Origin: Reticulitermes speratus
Lineage: Eukaryota; Arthropoda; Insecta; Blattodea; Rhinotermitidae
Assembly: GCA_021186555.1 (NCBI GenBank)
Contig: JAJKFL010000005.1
Location: 4,348,321 to 4,412,320 of the forward strand
Direction: 5' to 3'
Length of the DNA: 64,000 bases
A model generated the notes under the pieces. The model saw nothing but the letters and a program-made list of their open reading frames with translations, made no database searches and was not told where the DNA came from. Below, piece by piece: positions 40,811-50,904 of the stretch. Each line of letters begins with the position of its first letter. The first letter of the stretch is position 1. The translations under genes were made by a program, and so were the position numbers.

Positions 40811-41492
40811 TGTATATCACATTTCATTTGCAGCTTCACACGTGTTTCATCTCAAGTTTCCCGTGATAACCTTTGTCCCCAGGCATATGGCACAGTTTTC
40901 AAGCCCAGGCTCAACAAATGTGCTTCATTATGTATTCTCGGTTCAGTAGGGTTGCTAGGATTTTGGGGCTCCTTCGCACTGCTTGCCGATGGGTCCTGAC
41001 ATACCAATAAGGCACATGGCCACCGTTTGTAAAATTGTCATAATTAGACTTGATTTTCAAATAAAGCAATTTATTTAATTTTTTTTATTTCTCGCGAATA
41101 CATTCGATTTCCTCCGAATAGTGGGGTGGTTTTCAGTTTTGTGTAAAAACAGTAATTTGTTTTGATGGGCTCATGGGCCCCCAGCATTTATGGGGCCCTA
41201 CGCTTTGCATATTTCTGCTATATGGCAACTACGCCCCTGTCTTTGTTTCTATGGTCTGTGTCAGTCTTTGAGGTAGGCCAGCATTACTGAAACTTCACTA
41301 AATTTATGTGCCCCTTAGTCTGAGGGTGATACTTCACGTACCCCTTTCAACTGGGACTTAATTTGTGTCTCAAAATATTTGTTGTCGACGATAACGTAAA
41401 CCGGGCCTGTCCCGGGCAAACCGGGACGTATGGTCACTCTAGTTATCGTGCATTATATAGTAGACAAAATACACAAAGACTTCTGCTTTTTA
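40811..41492. other. No gene seen; part of transposon remains
   Basis: A ggcaactacgcccctg end at 41225-41240 is the inverse of a hAT-type CAGGGGCG end without a partner. Rest AT-rich. Confidence 0.4.
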
Positions 41493-41579
41493 AATACAGG
41501 ACATACACAAACGAATGGTGCGGTTTTAATAGTGTTCACTATTAAAACTGCACCATTCTTTTGTGTATGCCCTGTATAT
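41493..41579. mobile_element. 80-bp palindromic MITE, copy 2
   Basis: Same arms as copy 1 with a few changes (acatacacaaacgaatggtg). Confidence 0.9.
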
Positions 41580-42092
41580 AATTGCCAATAAAGCGTGCGA
41601 CAAACGACTTGTTGCATCCGATTGAAGAATTCAGTAGGCTGAAATATATACTTAAGATCGATACGCCAACGGGGATGTCTTACATTAAAATAAAATTAAA
41701 TAAACTTTATTTATTCAGTGCACCAAAATACTGAGACTTGAGTCTTCTGTACTGGGTTCCTTTCTTTTGACAGAAGGCTATATCATGAAAGATCTTGGAG
41801 TAAATTTTATATTGTTCATACCCCGTCCGTTCGATCTTGGAGTAACTTTGCTAATACTTTAGGGGGACTCCCGATTATCGAGCATGGGGGGGCCCCGACC
41901 GGTTATATACGCCACTGGTGTGCACATAAAAATTTACAAAGTGTCAAAGCATTTTATTCTGTCAGTTCGACCAATACATGACAATGCATGTGATTGGTAT
42001 TTCACGTACCCCCGGCTCAAAACCGCTCAGGTAGACCATTCTAGCTGATCTTTTTCGTGGTTTCCCACTGGACATGTGCTTCAACAATTCAT
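41580..42092. other. No gene seen
   Basis: Mixed AT-rich sequence with a possible hAT-like end near 41855-41930 (ggggggccccgacc...cgccactgg). Confidence 0.4.
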
Positions 42093-42358
42093 CACATTTT
42101 TTTTTACAAAGGCGCAACAGCCCCTTGGGGCCTAGGCTTCCTCATTATCGAGGCTTCACGATCACACACTTAGGCACACCACACTCGGTAGGACTCCTCT
42201 GGACGAGTGATCAGCCCGTCGCAGAGACCTCTACCTGACAACACACAACACTCACAAGAGACAGACATCCATGTCCTAGGCGGGATTCGAACCCACAATC
42301 CCAGCAAGCTAGCGGCCACAGACCCACGCCTTAGACCGCGCGGCCACTGGATCGGCTG
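42093..42358 (-). mobile_element. tRNA-derived SINE, family D
   Basis: The minus-strand head ends cgcggtctaaggcgtgggtc, with B-box tgggttcgaatccc. Body contains tcactcgtccagaggagtcc. Confidence 0.9.
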
Positions 42359-42380
42359 TTCATAACATGTAGACCTAAGG

Positions 42381-42648
42381 CCGTGCCATGGCTCAGGCGG
42401 TTAGTCGCTGGCCTCTTACCGCGGAGGCCCGGGTCGTTCCAGGTGGGATTTGTGGTGGACAAAGTGGCACTGGGACAGGTTTTCCCCAAGTATTTCGGTT
42501 TTCCCCTGTCAATTTCATTCCACCGGTGCTCCATTACTTGAAAAAAAGACAAAACTTTCTCCATCTTCATCACAGGGTTACACAATAAGCCTCAAGGCTG
42601 CGGTGCGTCCGTAGCTTCTGCTGCGGGGCCCTTCTCCACAAAAAAAGT
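42381..42648 (+). mobile_element. tRNA-derived SINE, family E
   Basis: gtgccatggctcaggcggtt head, ggatttgtggtggacaaagt body, gctgcggggcccttctccac end and A-run. Confidence 0.92.
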
Positions 42649-43796
42649 GTCGAATTTTAGGAGTTAAGCGAGCCGACAGGAAGTGATTATCGACAATTGT
42701 CAGCTTACACTTGGTTATCTCTGGGTGTATTTATGTCCGAACCTGCTTACTAGCTGTACACTATAATTCTTAGACAAAGATGTAACATGCAAAATATCAC
42801 TGATGTGTATTTGGACTTCTTCCATCGTCACTGATTACACAAACACGACGTTTCGAAAGCACGCTGCTTTCGTCTTCAGGTGCACTACAATCTTGAGAAT
42901 AAGTAACAATGTGAAAGAAAAAAAAATCTACAAATTCGTACGTGACAGACGATGAGAAAAGTCCAAATGCACATCAGTGATATCTCCTTACTAGCGTCTA
43001 ACACAGTGCCTGTGTTTGCAATGTAAATAAACAGTAGGCGTAGTTGTCAAAACAGAGTTCCAGGAACTAAATGCCACCGTAGGGAAGCTAGCCAATATAA
43101 AAGTCCGCCAAATACAGCCCTCTGCCGTAAAGCGCTCCAATCAGCAGACTGCAGACGGTTGTACCAGATCCCTGCAGCTATGCCACGCTGGCTAATATTA
43201 AACCCGTCCCTCAGTTTGCTTCGCTGTCAGCTGGTGATGTATGCAAACACTGCACTTTGCGTAGTGTCTCGTTATGTTTTCAGAGAGAGCTCTTAGTTTA
43301 AGGGCTTCAGTAGCCATCAAAAACCTGAATGGGCCCTGCTGCTCCGATGTTTGTGAATGCACTGTCGTCGTAATTAATGCGTTACGTCGAGTAGAGGCAG
43401 AGTTGACTCATTAGCCTGAAAGAACGGCGAATAGCCTGTTTCCACATTTATTTCGTTTTGCTTATAATACAAAAACAAACGCGTTGCAGCGTTGATTGTT
43501 TCTGTTATGAGCTTAAAATTGTACGGACGCGAAACGAATCGTGTTGTAATTATGATTCTGCGAAAGAAAGACAGTATTAATTTTAACATTTTTTTTTTTA
43601 ATTAATAGATGTAACAGTACGAATGCTTTGACGTAGCTAGTGGGGGGGGGGGGGGGGTGCAAGTGGTGCGGCCGCCCCGGGCAAAGGGGCGGGAAAATGA
43701 ATATTTTTAATGAATAAATTTGATTTTCTGCGCTCAACGAGTTTGAAATTTTTCAAACAGATAAAGGAAAATTCAAGGAATAATTGAGATTCTTCA
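42649..43796. other. No gene seen; hammerhead-like motif and a G-run
   Basis: Contains the minus-strand motif at 42840-42893 and a run of 16 G at 43643-43658. No coding frame. Confidence 0.5.
42840..42893 (-). ncRNA. Hammerhead-like motif with 7-bp stem II and GUC
   Basis: Minus strand: GTGCAC, CTGAAGA, one extra C, GAAAGCA/TGCTTTC stem II, GAAACGTC, then GTGTTTG. The 5' flank pairs over about 4 bp with the 3' flank. ACGT leaves no room for a stem III loop in a monomer. Confidence 0.5.
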
Positions 43797-44342
43797 GCCG
43801 ATCGCAGTGGCCGTGCGGTCTAAGGCGTGGGTCTTCGGCCGCTTGCTTACTGGGATTGTGGGTTCGAATCCCACAGGGGGCATGGATGTTTGTGTTGTGT
43901 TGTAAAAAGACGTTTGTGGACCGTAAGTGACATGAAAAGGACGAAAAAGGATTAATACAGAACAAAAAGGGATCAAAGGGGAAAACCCAGGAATTAGTTA
44001 AAAAAAAAAAAAAATCCCACCGGAGCATGGATGTTTGTGTTGTGTTTGTTGTATAAGGACTAGTATGGAACGTAAAGTGACATGAAGGACAGAAGGATTT
44101 AAACAGTACAAAATGGATCAAAGGGGAAAAACCCCGGACAAAAGAAAAAATCCTACCGGGGCATGGATGTCTGTCTGTGGTGAGTGTTGTGTGTTGTCAG
44201 GTAGAGGTCTCTGCGACGGGCTGATCACTCGTCCAGAGGAGTCCTACCGACTGTGGTGTGTCTAAAAAGTGTGTGATCATGAAACCTCGAAATGAGGAGG
44301 CCTAGGCATCCGAAAAGGGGCTGTTGAGCCATAAGAAAAAAA
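43797..44342 (+). mobile_element. tRNA-derived SINE, family D, with internal duplications
   Basis: Head ccgatcgcagtggccgtgcg, B-box gggttcgaatccc. The body piece ggcatggatgtttgtgttgt appears three times in degenerate form, followed by the family D end. Possible target duplication gattctt. Confidence 0.88.
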
Positions 44343-45711
44343 AAATTGTGATTCTTTTAAATTCCGTAATTTCTGTCAGGGGTGGCCACTGTTATTGCTT
44401 GCCCCAAGCTTCAAAGAACCTACCTACGCCTCTGTATGTATGTATGTACGCCAGTAAGGACGGGCAAACAGACTGGATTCGTACCGGGCTCTGCTGATTC
44501 ACACAGACAATGGCAGTAAGTAGTAGGCTAGGGGTGACCACAACACTTCTAGCGAGCCGCATTTGGCTTGCCCTCCACACGTTTTCGGCTAGTTACCTCT
44601 AATAATAATAATATTCAAATAATTTACATGCACAAGAGGCTGACCGTGAACGGCGTTTTAAAAGATTTTCTAAATAAAGGAGACTCATAACTAAATGAAA
44701 CTAACCTAATGTAGTTGGATGGACATAAATTAAGAAGCAATTAGAAATTAAGGGGGCAACAGATACACTATGATTGGTGCACTTTAGTGTATGTAAAGGC
44801 AGGTTAACGGAATGCATGGGGATTTTCCTAACACCATCATCTGTTATTTTGGCTTCTTTATCTGAGAGAAATACAAGTTTTCCTGTTTTATCTTTGTCCA
44901 GCACTGAACCTATGATTTGATTTTTCTTTTCTATTCTGTACATTGTTCTGTTAACACGGCATTGTTTGCATCGGCCACTTCAACTAAACTGTCGGCAGTA
45001 TTTTTCCCATGACACGTACTTTGCCTAAGTATTGCAAGTGGACAATTTTCCGCGGAAAACGTTTCGAAAGAGCAATGAACTGCTCTGTGTGACGCACGAA
45101 AAATATAACTTGGGGTACCTCGCATTCCAGCGTTGGTATGATGATGCAGCATTCGGCAGACGCCTTGCATAAGCCGGCCAGTATTTCACTACGCTCGTTG
45201 AAACGATTAAAGATACACCCTGTATATCAGAGCTGCGAACTTTTCGCAGTTGCATTATGATATGGTTTAGGTCTCGTAGCGTTGTCTGATGTAGATACTT
45301 TGTGTATTGGTTTATTTTTATTGATTTTACTTGGAGATGATTGGATGCGTTACTGAGTTAGATTTAAAGTCAGTTTCTGAAACCACCAAGTATAACGTCA
45401 TTGGGGACAGAAATCGAATTTGGTCCGTGCAGAAACCTCAGCGATACGAGCGATCTGTGTGACGTCACGAGCGGATTTTAAACCCCCCTTACTCTAAAGT
45501 TATATGCGGCAACAGAAAATCCGATATATATATCTTACAGTCATACATCAAAATCGTGTTTCATCGCCTTGGGATGGACGAGATATTTCTCGCTGAATCT
45601 GTTCGCTTGGTAGCAGCTAAATAAGATGAACTGCTTCATTCCTTTACCTGGCTTCCTTCGTCATATTTATGTGCCCCCTGTGTGTGTGTGTGTGAAATCC
45701 AGTTTTTAGGC
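44343..45711. other. Transposon debris, no intact gene
   Basis: A hAT-like caggggtggccac end at 44380. At 44530-44710 is copy 2 of the repeat at 15640 (gttttaaaagattttctaaa). Overlapping minus-strand frames at 44931-45255 show no known domain. Confidence 0.45.
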
Positions 45712-46110
45712 GGGTTGGCATAGGCGCGAAAATTGCCTATTGCCTTCGACATGTCCGTTGGTCCGTCTGTCCACATATATCAGCGCGGCCCCCGCTGGAA
45801 TTATTTTCGTTAAATTTGATATTGGGGACTTTATGGAAATATGTCGAGAAAATCCAAATTTGGTTATAATCGGACAAACTTATCGGGCGCTTTACGTGAA
45901 GACCTGGGTATGTTTCATTGATGCCGGTGACATAAATTCAGCATAAAAACATTGTTGTACAACACTCAGTATTTTTATGTTGTAGACAGTGACAGGTGTC
46001 TCACAAATACAGAACGCATTGTTGCGTTTTCATTGCAACAATGCTTACTCGAACACGCCACAATATCTTATACGTACGTTGCCAACTTGTTTAAAGTTCG
46101 TGGCTGTAAT
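45712..46110 (-). repeat. Dispersed repeat R, diverged copy
   Basis: Reverse copy, weaker: gcctattgccttcgacatgt, agcgcggcccccgctggaat and cgaacacgccacaatatctt are diverged counterparts of the R blocks. Confidence 0.6.
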
Positions 46111-46634
46111 GTCGCAGTGTAATAAAGCGTGGGATTTAAACAATTGAAGCGAACGGTTGATATGACGATAAATAATGTGATTCGTTTCAAGTAAGTTTCG
46201 GTGTCGCTGTTCTGACCGACGTTTTGTTCTCTCCAGTATTTTCAGGTGAATTCCTTGAAACAGAGCGCAACTTACTGCATCAACGTCTATGTAATTCTAT
46301 TGCAATTAACTCCATTGACTGGAGTTTGGAAACGTTGATATTATCACAATAATTATTACCCATCTGTGACGTCAGGAGTGCCGAATTTGTTATGGAGCCC
46401 GAAAGTTCATCGCCTTGTTTACAAAAGCCCGTGTTTTTTTTTTGCTCTCCACATTTTCAGAACCTATTTATCTGAAGATCCATTTTACTGCTGAACTCTG
46501 ATATACGCCTAAGAGTGTTAACAATCCTTAAAGCTTCCTCTCAAAATTTTATTTGTATTTTTAGGCGCTTTCGAAAAATTTCGAAAAGCGGGAGAGAGTC
46601 TGAGGGCTTTCTAAGGTACACCCTGTACCAAACA
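46111..46634. other. No gene seen
   Basis: AT-rich; an acaccctgta MITE end near 46618. Nothing else recognised. Confidence 0.4.
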
Positions 46635-46870
46635 TAATTAAGGTGATTAAGTCAAAGAGGATGATATGGGTGAGGCATGTGGCACGCATGGGGACAGGTA
46701 AAAAAAACCTACAATAATTTTGTCGGAGATCCTGAAAGGAAGAGCCCGTTTTAGAGAGAGAGAGAGGCACAGATAAAACATAATATTAAAATGTATCCTA
46801 AAGGAAGAGGGCATGGGCATATAGATTGGATTTGTATTTACAGTGGCAGGCATTGCAAACATGCAAATAT
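46635..46870 (+). pseudogene. LINE RT C-terminal fragment
   Basis: Encodes IKSKRMIWVRHVARMGTGK, then broken NIKMYPKGRGHGHIDWI. This is the R-W-x-G-H-V-A-R-M plus D-N-I-K-M-D-L region typical of insect LINE tails, and the same family as 14252-14440. Confidence 0.75.
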
Positions 46871-47306
46871 ATTTTGTTGTTTAAAGGCAGGAATTTTATT
46901 AACTGGGTGAACGACTGTTAGCTTCTTAACAAGGACTCTCTTTTATGCTTTTACTGTAAGATCTTTTTTGAACGATCAAGCAGCTTACCTTCTTTAGCAG
47001 AAAAAGAAAAATACATTTAGAGCTTTATCCGGAACGCCCTGTATATATATATGTATATATACAAAGCCATGGTTGTTACTTCTTGACGAGGTGATGTTTT
47101 TTGATGACTATACGCCTGATAACATTCGCTGTAGGTTTAGGACTTACCTCGTAGCAGGCAAGGCGACGGTGCCCCTGTGAAGTCGATTCATGGAGCCAGT
47201 CAGTCCTACCTCAGATTTATACTTACTTCCCTCTCTCCGCGCACTGATGACAGAAGTTGTCTCCGTTTGTACACATACGGCCACATAAAATGCAACAACG
47301 TGGTAA
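46871..47306. other. No gene seen
   Basis: AT-rich with an acgccctgtatatatatatg MITE-like end near 47033. Confidence 0.4.
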
Positions 47307-47582
47307 GGTCGTGCCATGGCTCAGGCGGTTAGTCGCCGGCCTCTCACCACGGAGGCCCGGGGTTCGATCCCGGTCAGTCCATGTGAGATTTGTGGTGGAC
47401 AAAGTGGCACTGGGACAGGTTTTTCTCCGAGTTGTCGGTTTTCCCCTGTCGATTTCATTCCACTGGTGCTCCATTAATTGTAAAAATTGGTAAAAAAAAC
47501 AGATCATCATCTTCATTGGGGTTGCACAAAAAGCCTTAAGGCTGTGGTGCGAGGGCCCTTCACCCAAAAAAAAAAAAAAAAA
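47307..47582 (+). mobile_element. tRNA-derived SINE, family E
   Basis: gtgccatggctcaggcggtt head, B-box ggttcgatcccgg, and A-run end (15-17 A). Confidence 0.93.
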
Positions 47583-47671
47583 CAACGTGGTACAATTACA
47601 GCTTGTGTATATTGCGACCTTTCCGTTTTATTCTATACCATCAGATCAACAATTCCGCTGCTTCGTGTACC

Positions 47672-48188
47672 GTCTCGCAAAATTTCGAAGAGCGACTATT
47701 AGCTTCGTTATATCTGTCTGTCTGTCCGCATGCAACAACTCGGCTACCACTAGAACGGATTTTAATGAAACTTGTTATTTGAGTATTTTTTTTTTGAAAA
47801 TATGGTGAGAAAATTCAAGTCTTTTTAAAATCTGACAAGAATAACGGGTACTTTACATGAAGACCTATGTACATTTATGATAATATCTCGCTGAATTCTA
47901 CTTAGAATGAGAAATGTTTCAGACAAAAGTTGTAGAGAAAATCAAAACACTCATTTTATGTTCAATAAAGTTTTTCCGAAAATCGTGCCGTTTATGAGAT
48001 AATGTGGATAAACATGGCACAGCCGGACAGGCCACAGATGACAATATAATACGGCGCATGCGTTTTGCATGCTGGATAAATAAGGCTGCAGACACACACT
48101 CAGAATAAGTAATAGTTATTTGTTTTCCACGGCAACAATGGTTACGCGAACGCGCCTCAATGTTACGTTACACGTACGTTGCCTCTCT
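47672..48188 (-). repeat. Dispersed repeat R, copy 3
   Basis: Full reverse copy: cgaaaatcgtgccgtttatg, tgataatatctcgctgaat, cgcgaacgcgcc. Confidence 0.9.
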
Positions 48189-48505
48189 TGTTATGTATAA
48201 GATGAAAGCCTTGTCGTGTCGTGTGACGTAGTGCCTGTCACCCAGGCAGAACAAATCAACTGTGTCCCAACTCGACCAGTTTTAACAGTTTTAAGTAACT
48301 CATATCCCCTGCGGCCCGCTGTAAGTAGGATAAGCCGCGTTCCTCGAATCCCTCACAATAAAATCAACTTTGGCCGCAAGTTAAGGTGGTTATTGCTCCT
48401 CGTGTCTTGCAAGTGGAGTTCCGATGCGTACAGTCATCGCGTAACACGTGTTACTGATCGCATGACCATCCATCACGTGTTTGCAGCAACTAGCACTGAA
48501 TTAAT
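48189..48505. other. No gene recognised
   Basis: An open frame (48216-48509) has no known domain and is not accepted. Confidence 0.35.
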
Positions 48506-48785
48506 GTAGTAATAGCTCAGGCGGTTAGTCGCCGGCCTCTCACCGCAGAGGCCCGGGTTCGATCCCGGATCAGTCCATGTGGGATTTGTGGTGGACAAAG
48601 TGGCAGTGGGAAAGATTTTTCCCCCAGTACTTTGGTTTTCCCCTGTCAATTTTATTCCACCGGTGTTCCATTACACGGAAAAACGAAAAAAAATAATCAT
48701 CTTCGTCACAGGGTTACACAATAAGCCTGAAGGCTGCGGTGCGTCTGTAGCATCTGCTGCGGGGCCCTTTACCAGAAAAAAGAAA
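48506..48785 (+). mobile_element. tRNA-derived SINE, family E
   Basis: ctcaggcggttagtcgccgg head, B-box gggttcgatcccgg, gctgcggggccctttacc end. Confidence 0.92.
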
Positions 48786-49033
48786 CTTAGTAATAAGATC
48801 TTTTCGTTGTAATGAAATATTTAGTGTCAATGCTTAATATCCATTATGGCTGCTTCACTGTACGTGCCGGCTTCAGTATATTTCTTGTTAGAACGTTTCT
48901 ATTTGCCTCAGTACTGAGACCTGTCTGCCATCTTGTTCAGTGTGCTTCATTGAAGTAACTTCTACATGTAAGGTTGTGGGGATAATTACAATTTGGTTTC
49001 TTTACTTTATATTCACCGTGCATCTTTTTATAA

Positions 49034-49388
49034 TTGAATTATTTGTACCAACAAATGCACTAAGACAGTTTTTTCACTGTTTTCTTTATTATAAGGATGC
49101 CCAAATACGCATTTCGGCAATTATTTTGCCATCATCAGGGGGTATTTTAAGTGAGTTTTTACATAGACCAATTCTTTGGTTACGTCATAACAGTCAGTCA
49201 GTATGTGGTAACAAATACTGACTGACTGTTATGACTAACCAAAGAATTGGTCTATGTAAAAACTCACTTAAAATACCCCCTGATGATGGCAAAATAACTG
49301 CCGAAATGCGTATTGGGGCATCCTTATAATAAAAAAAACAGTGAAAAAACTGTCTAAGTGCATTTGTTGGTACAAATAATCAATTACA
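49034..49388. mobile_element. Large foldback element with paired hammerhead-like motifs
   Basis: 355-bp near-perfect palindrome. Ends taccaacaaatgcac / gtgcatttgttggta; centre agtcagtcagtatgtggtaa. Each arm carries CCCCTGATGATGGC...GCCGAAATGCG (minus 49100-49145, plus 49273-49318). Confidence 0.95.
49273..49318 (+). ncRNA. Hammerhead-like motif, right arm
   Basis: ACCCC, CTGATGA, extra T, GGC...GCC stem II, GAAATGCGTA, TTGGGG. Stem I CCCC/GGGG with two bases between triplet and stem. Mirror on the minus strand at 49100-49145. Confidence 0.4.
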
Positions 49389-49819
49389 ATTTGGTATTTA
49401 TCATAAAGGTAAAGTTTTCCTTGTCTACTCATGCGTGCATATAGGGGGAGCAAGCGTATGGCTCCACTTATTCTTCATTTCGAAACTGGAGACAAGTTAC
49501 TGTGTGTGTGTTGGTACACTGATAATACGTTACTTTATACAGAACTGAAATTGAAACTGAACGTCTAAAGGAGAGCTCGTCATGTAAAGAAGGCAGGTGC
49601 ATGTTATAGCAAGTACATATATACGTATAAGTATGTATAATTTGTATTTGAAACACAACGAAATGTATAAACTCAGTAGCTACAAATGAAATAAGAACTC
49701 TAAAATAAGATTCACCGCCAGAACTACAAAATATTTAAATTAAAGGACTGCGAAATGTAACCTAAGCATAGTGTGACAGGCCTAGCGCGTTCGCTTTGCT
49801 TTTGCCTTCATATATTCGA
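49389..49819. other. No gene seen
   Basis: AT-rich; nothing recognised. Confidence 0.45.
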
Positions 49820-49905
49820 TATATTTATGCTATACTACACTATACCATACTATACTATGCTACGCTATACTCTACTATTATTATTACTATACCGTACTGT
49901 GGTGG

Positions 49906-50199
49906 CGTACGGTGGCGTAGTTGGTTGAGGCACTACGCTACAAACCGGAACGTCGCGGGTTCGATTCCCGATGGTGTCATTGGAATTAATTCCTTGACAT
50001 AATCGTTTCGATCGCACTATGGCCCTGGGGTCTACTCAGCCTCTAACAGAAATTAGTACCAGGAATATTTCCTGGGGGGTAAAGGCGGCCGGTGCGTAGG
50101 GCTGACAACCTTACCACCTTCATGTGCCGATTGTCTACAAATCAACCTCCTAGACACCACAGGGCCTGTCTAGGCCTTTAATGGGTTTGCTTTACCTTT
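49906..50199 (+). mobile_element. tRNA-derived SINE, family C
   Basis: Head gtggcgtagttggttgaggc, B-box gggttcgattcccg, tail tgctttacctttacc. Target duplication taccgtact on both sides. Confidence 0.93.
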
Positions 50200-50236
50200 A
50201 CCGTACTTACTATACTGTACTATACTATATTGTACT

Positions 50237-50459
50237 GCTCGACAGCCCCTAGGGGGCCAAGGCCGCCTCATTTTTCGACGCTTTACGATCACACACTTTA
50301 GACACACCACACTCGGTAGGACTCCTCTGGACGAGTGATCAGCCCGACAACACTCACAACAGACACACATCCATGCCCTAGGCGGGATTCGAACCCACAA
50401 TCCCAGTAAGCGAGCGGCCGTAGACCCACGCCTTATACCGCGCGGCCACTGGGATCGGC
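50237..50459 (-). mobile_element. tRNA-derived SINE, family D
   Basis: Minus-strand head ccgatcccagtggccgcgcg. Target duplication attgtact at 50230-50237 and about 50463-50470. Confidence 0.9.
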
Positions 50460-50904
50460 TTATTGTACTATACCATACTGTACTACACTCTACTATTACT
50501 ATACTGTACTACACTCTACTATTACTATACTATATTGTACTGTACTATACTGTACTACACTCTACTATTACTATACTGTACTACACTCTACTATTACTAT
50601 ACTATATTACAATATGTGTTCTGGTTACATGAACATAGTAGTTTTTACTTCATTTTTTCCACCATCTTTGTATAAAGACAAATAAAAGGGTGGTCATGTC
50701 AGCTGTGAAGGTCATGGTTTGACCTAGTCCTTGCAGCGTTCAGCTCTGACCTTGAACTCCACCAGCCGGCGTAGTTGCTGTGTCAGTCTGAAGGCGGTGA
50801 AACTTGGACACACCCTTGTATTGAACCTTTATTGTGTCTCGTATTAATTGTACCTTGCAGTTCGCGTAACACGAAAACCAGTTCAGACAGTGCTGGTCGG
50901 CGTG

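Larger units (their letters stand above)
49820..50620. repeat. (TACTATAC)-type minisatellite split by two SINEs
   Basis: Irregular tactatactgtactacactc units at 49820-49905, 50204-50236 and 50460-50620. SINEs of families C and D are inserted in between with target duplications. Confidence 0.9.

Noticed and set aside
43797..43885. Functional tRNA gene call on SINE heads (all families)
   Set aside because: The A and B boxes are present but the arms do not pair as a full tRNA, and a SINE body follows.
32733..49388. Palindromes as sequencing fold-over artefacts
   Set aside because: Arms differ by scattered substitutions, several unrelated copies share the same ends, and a SINE is nested in one arm, so most are real elements. 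The perfect 38480-38554 case stays open.
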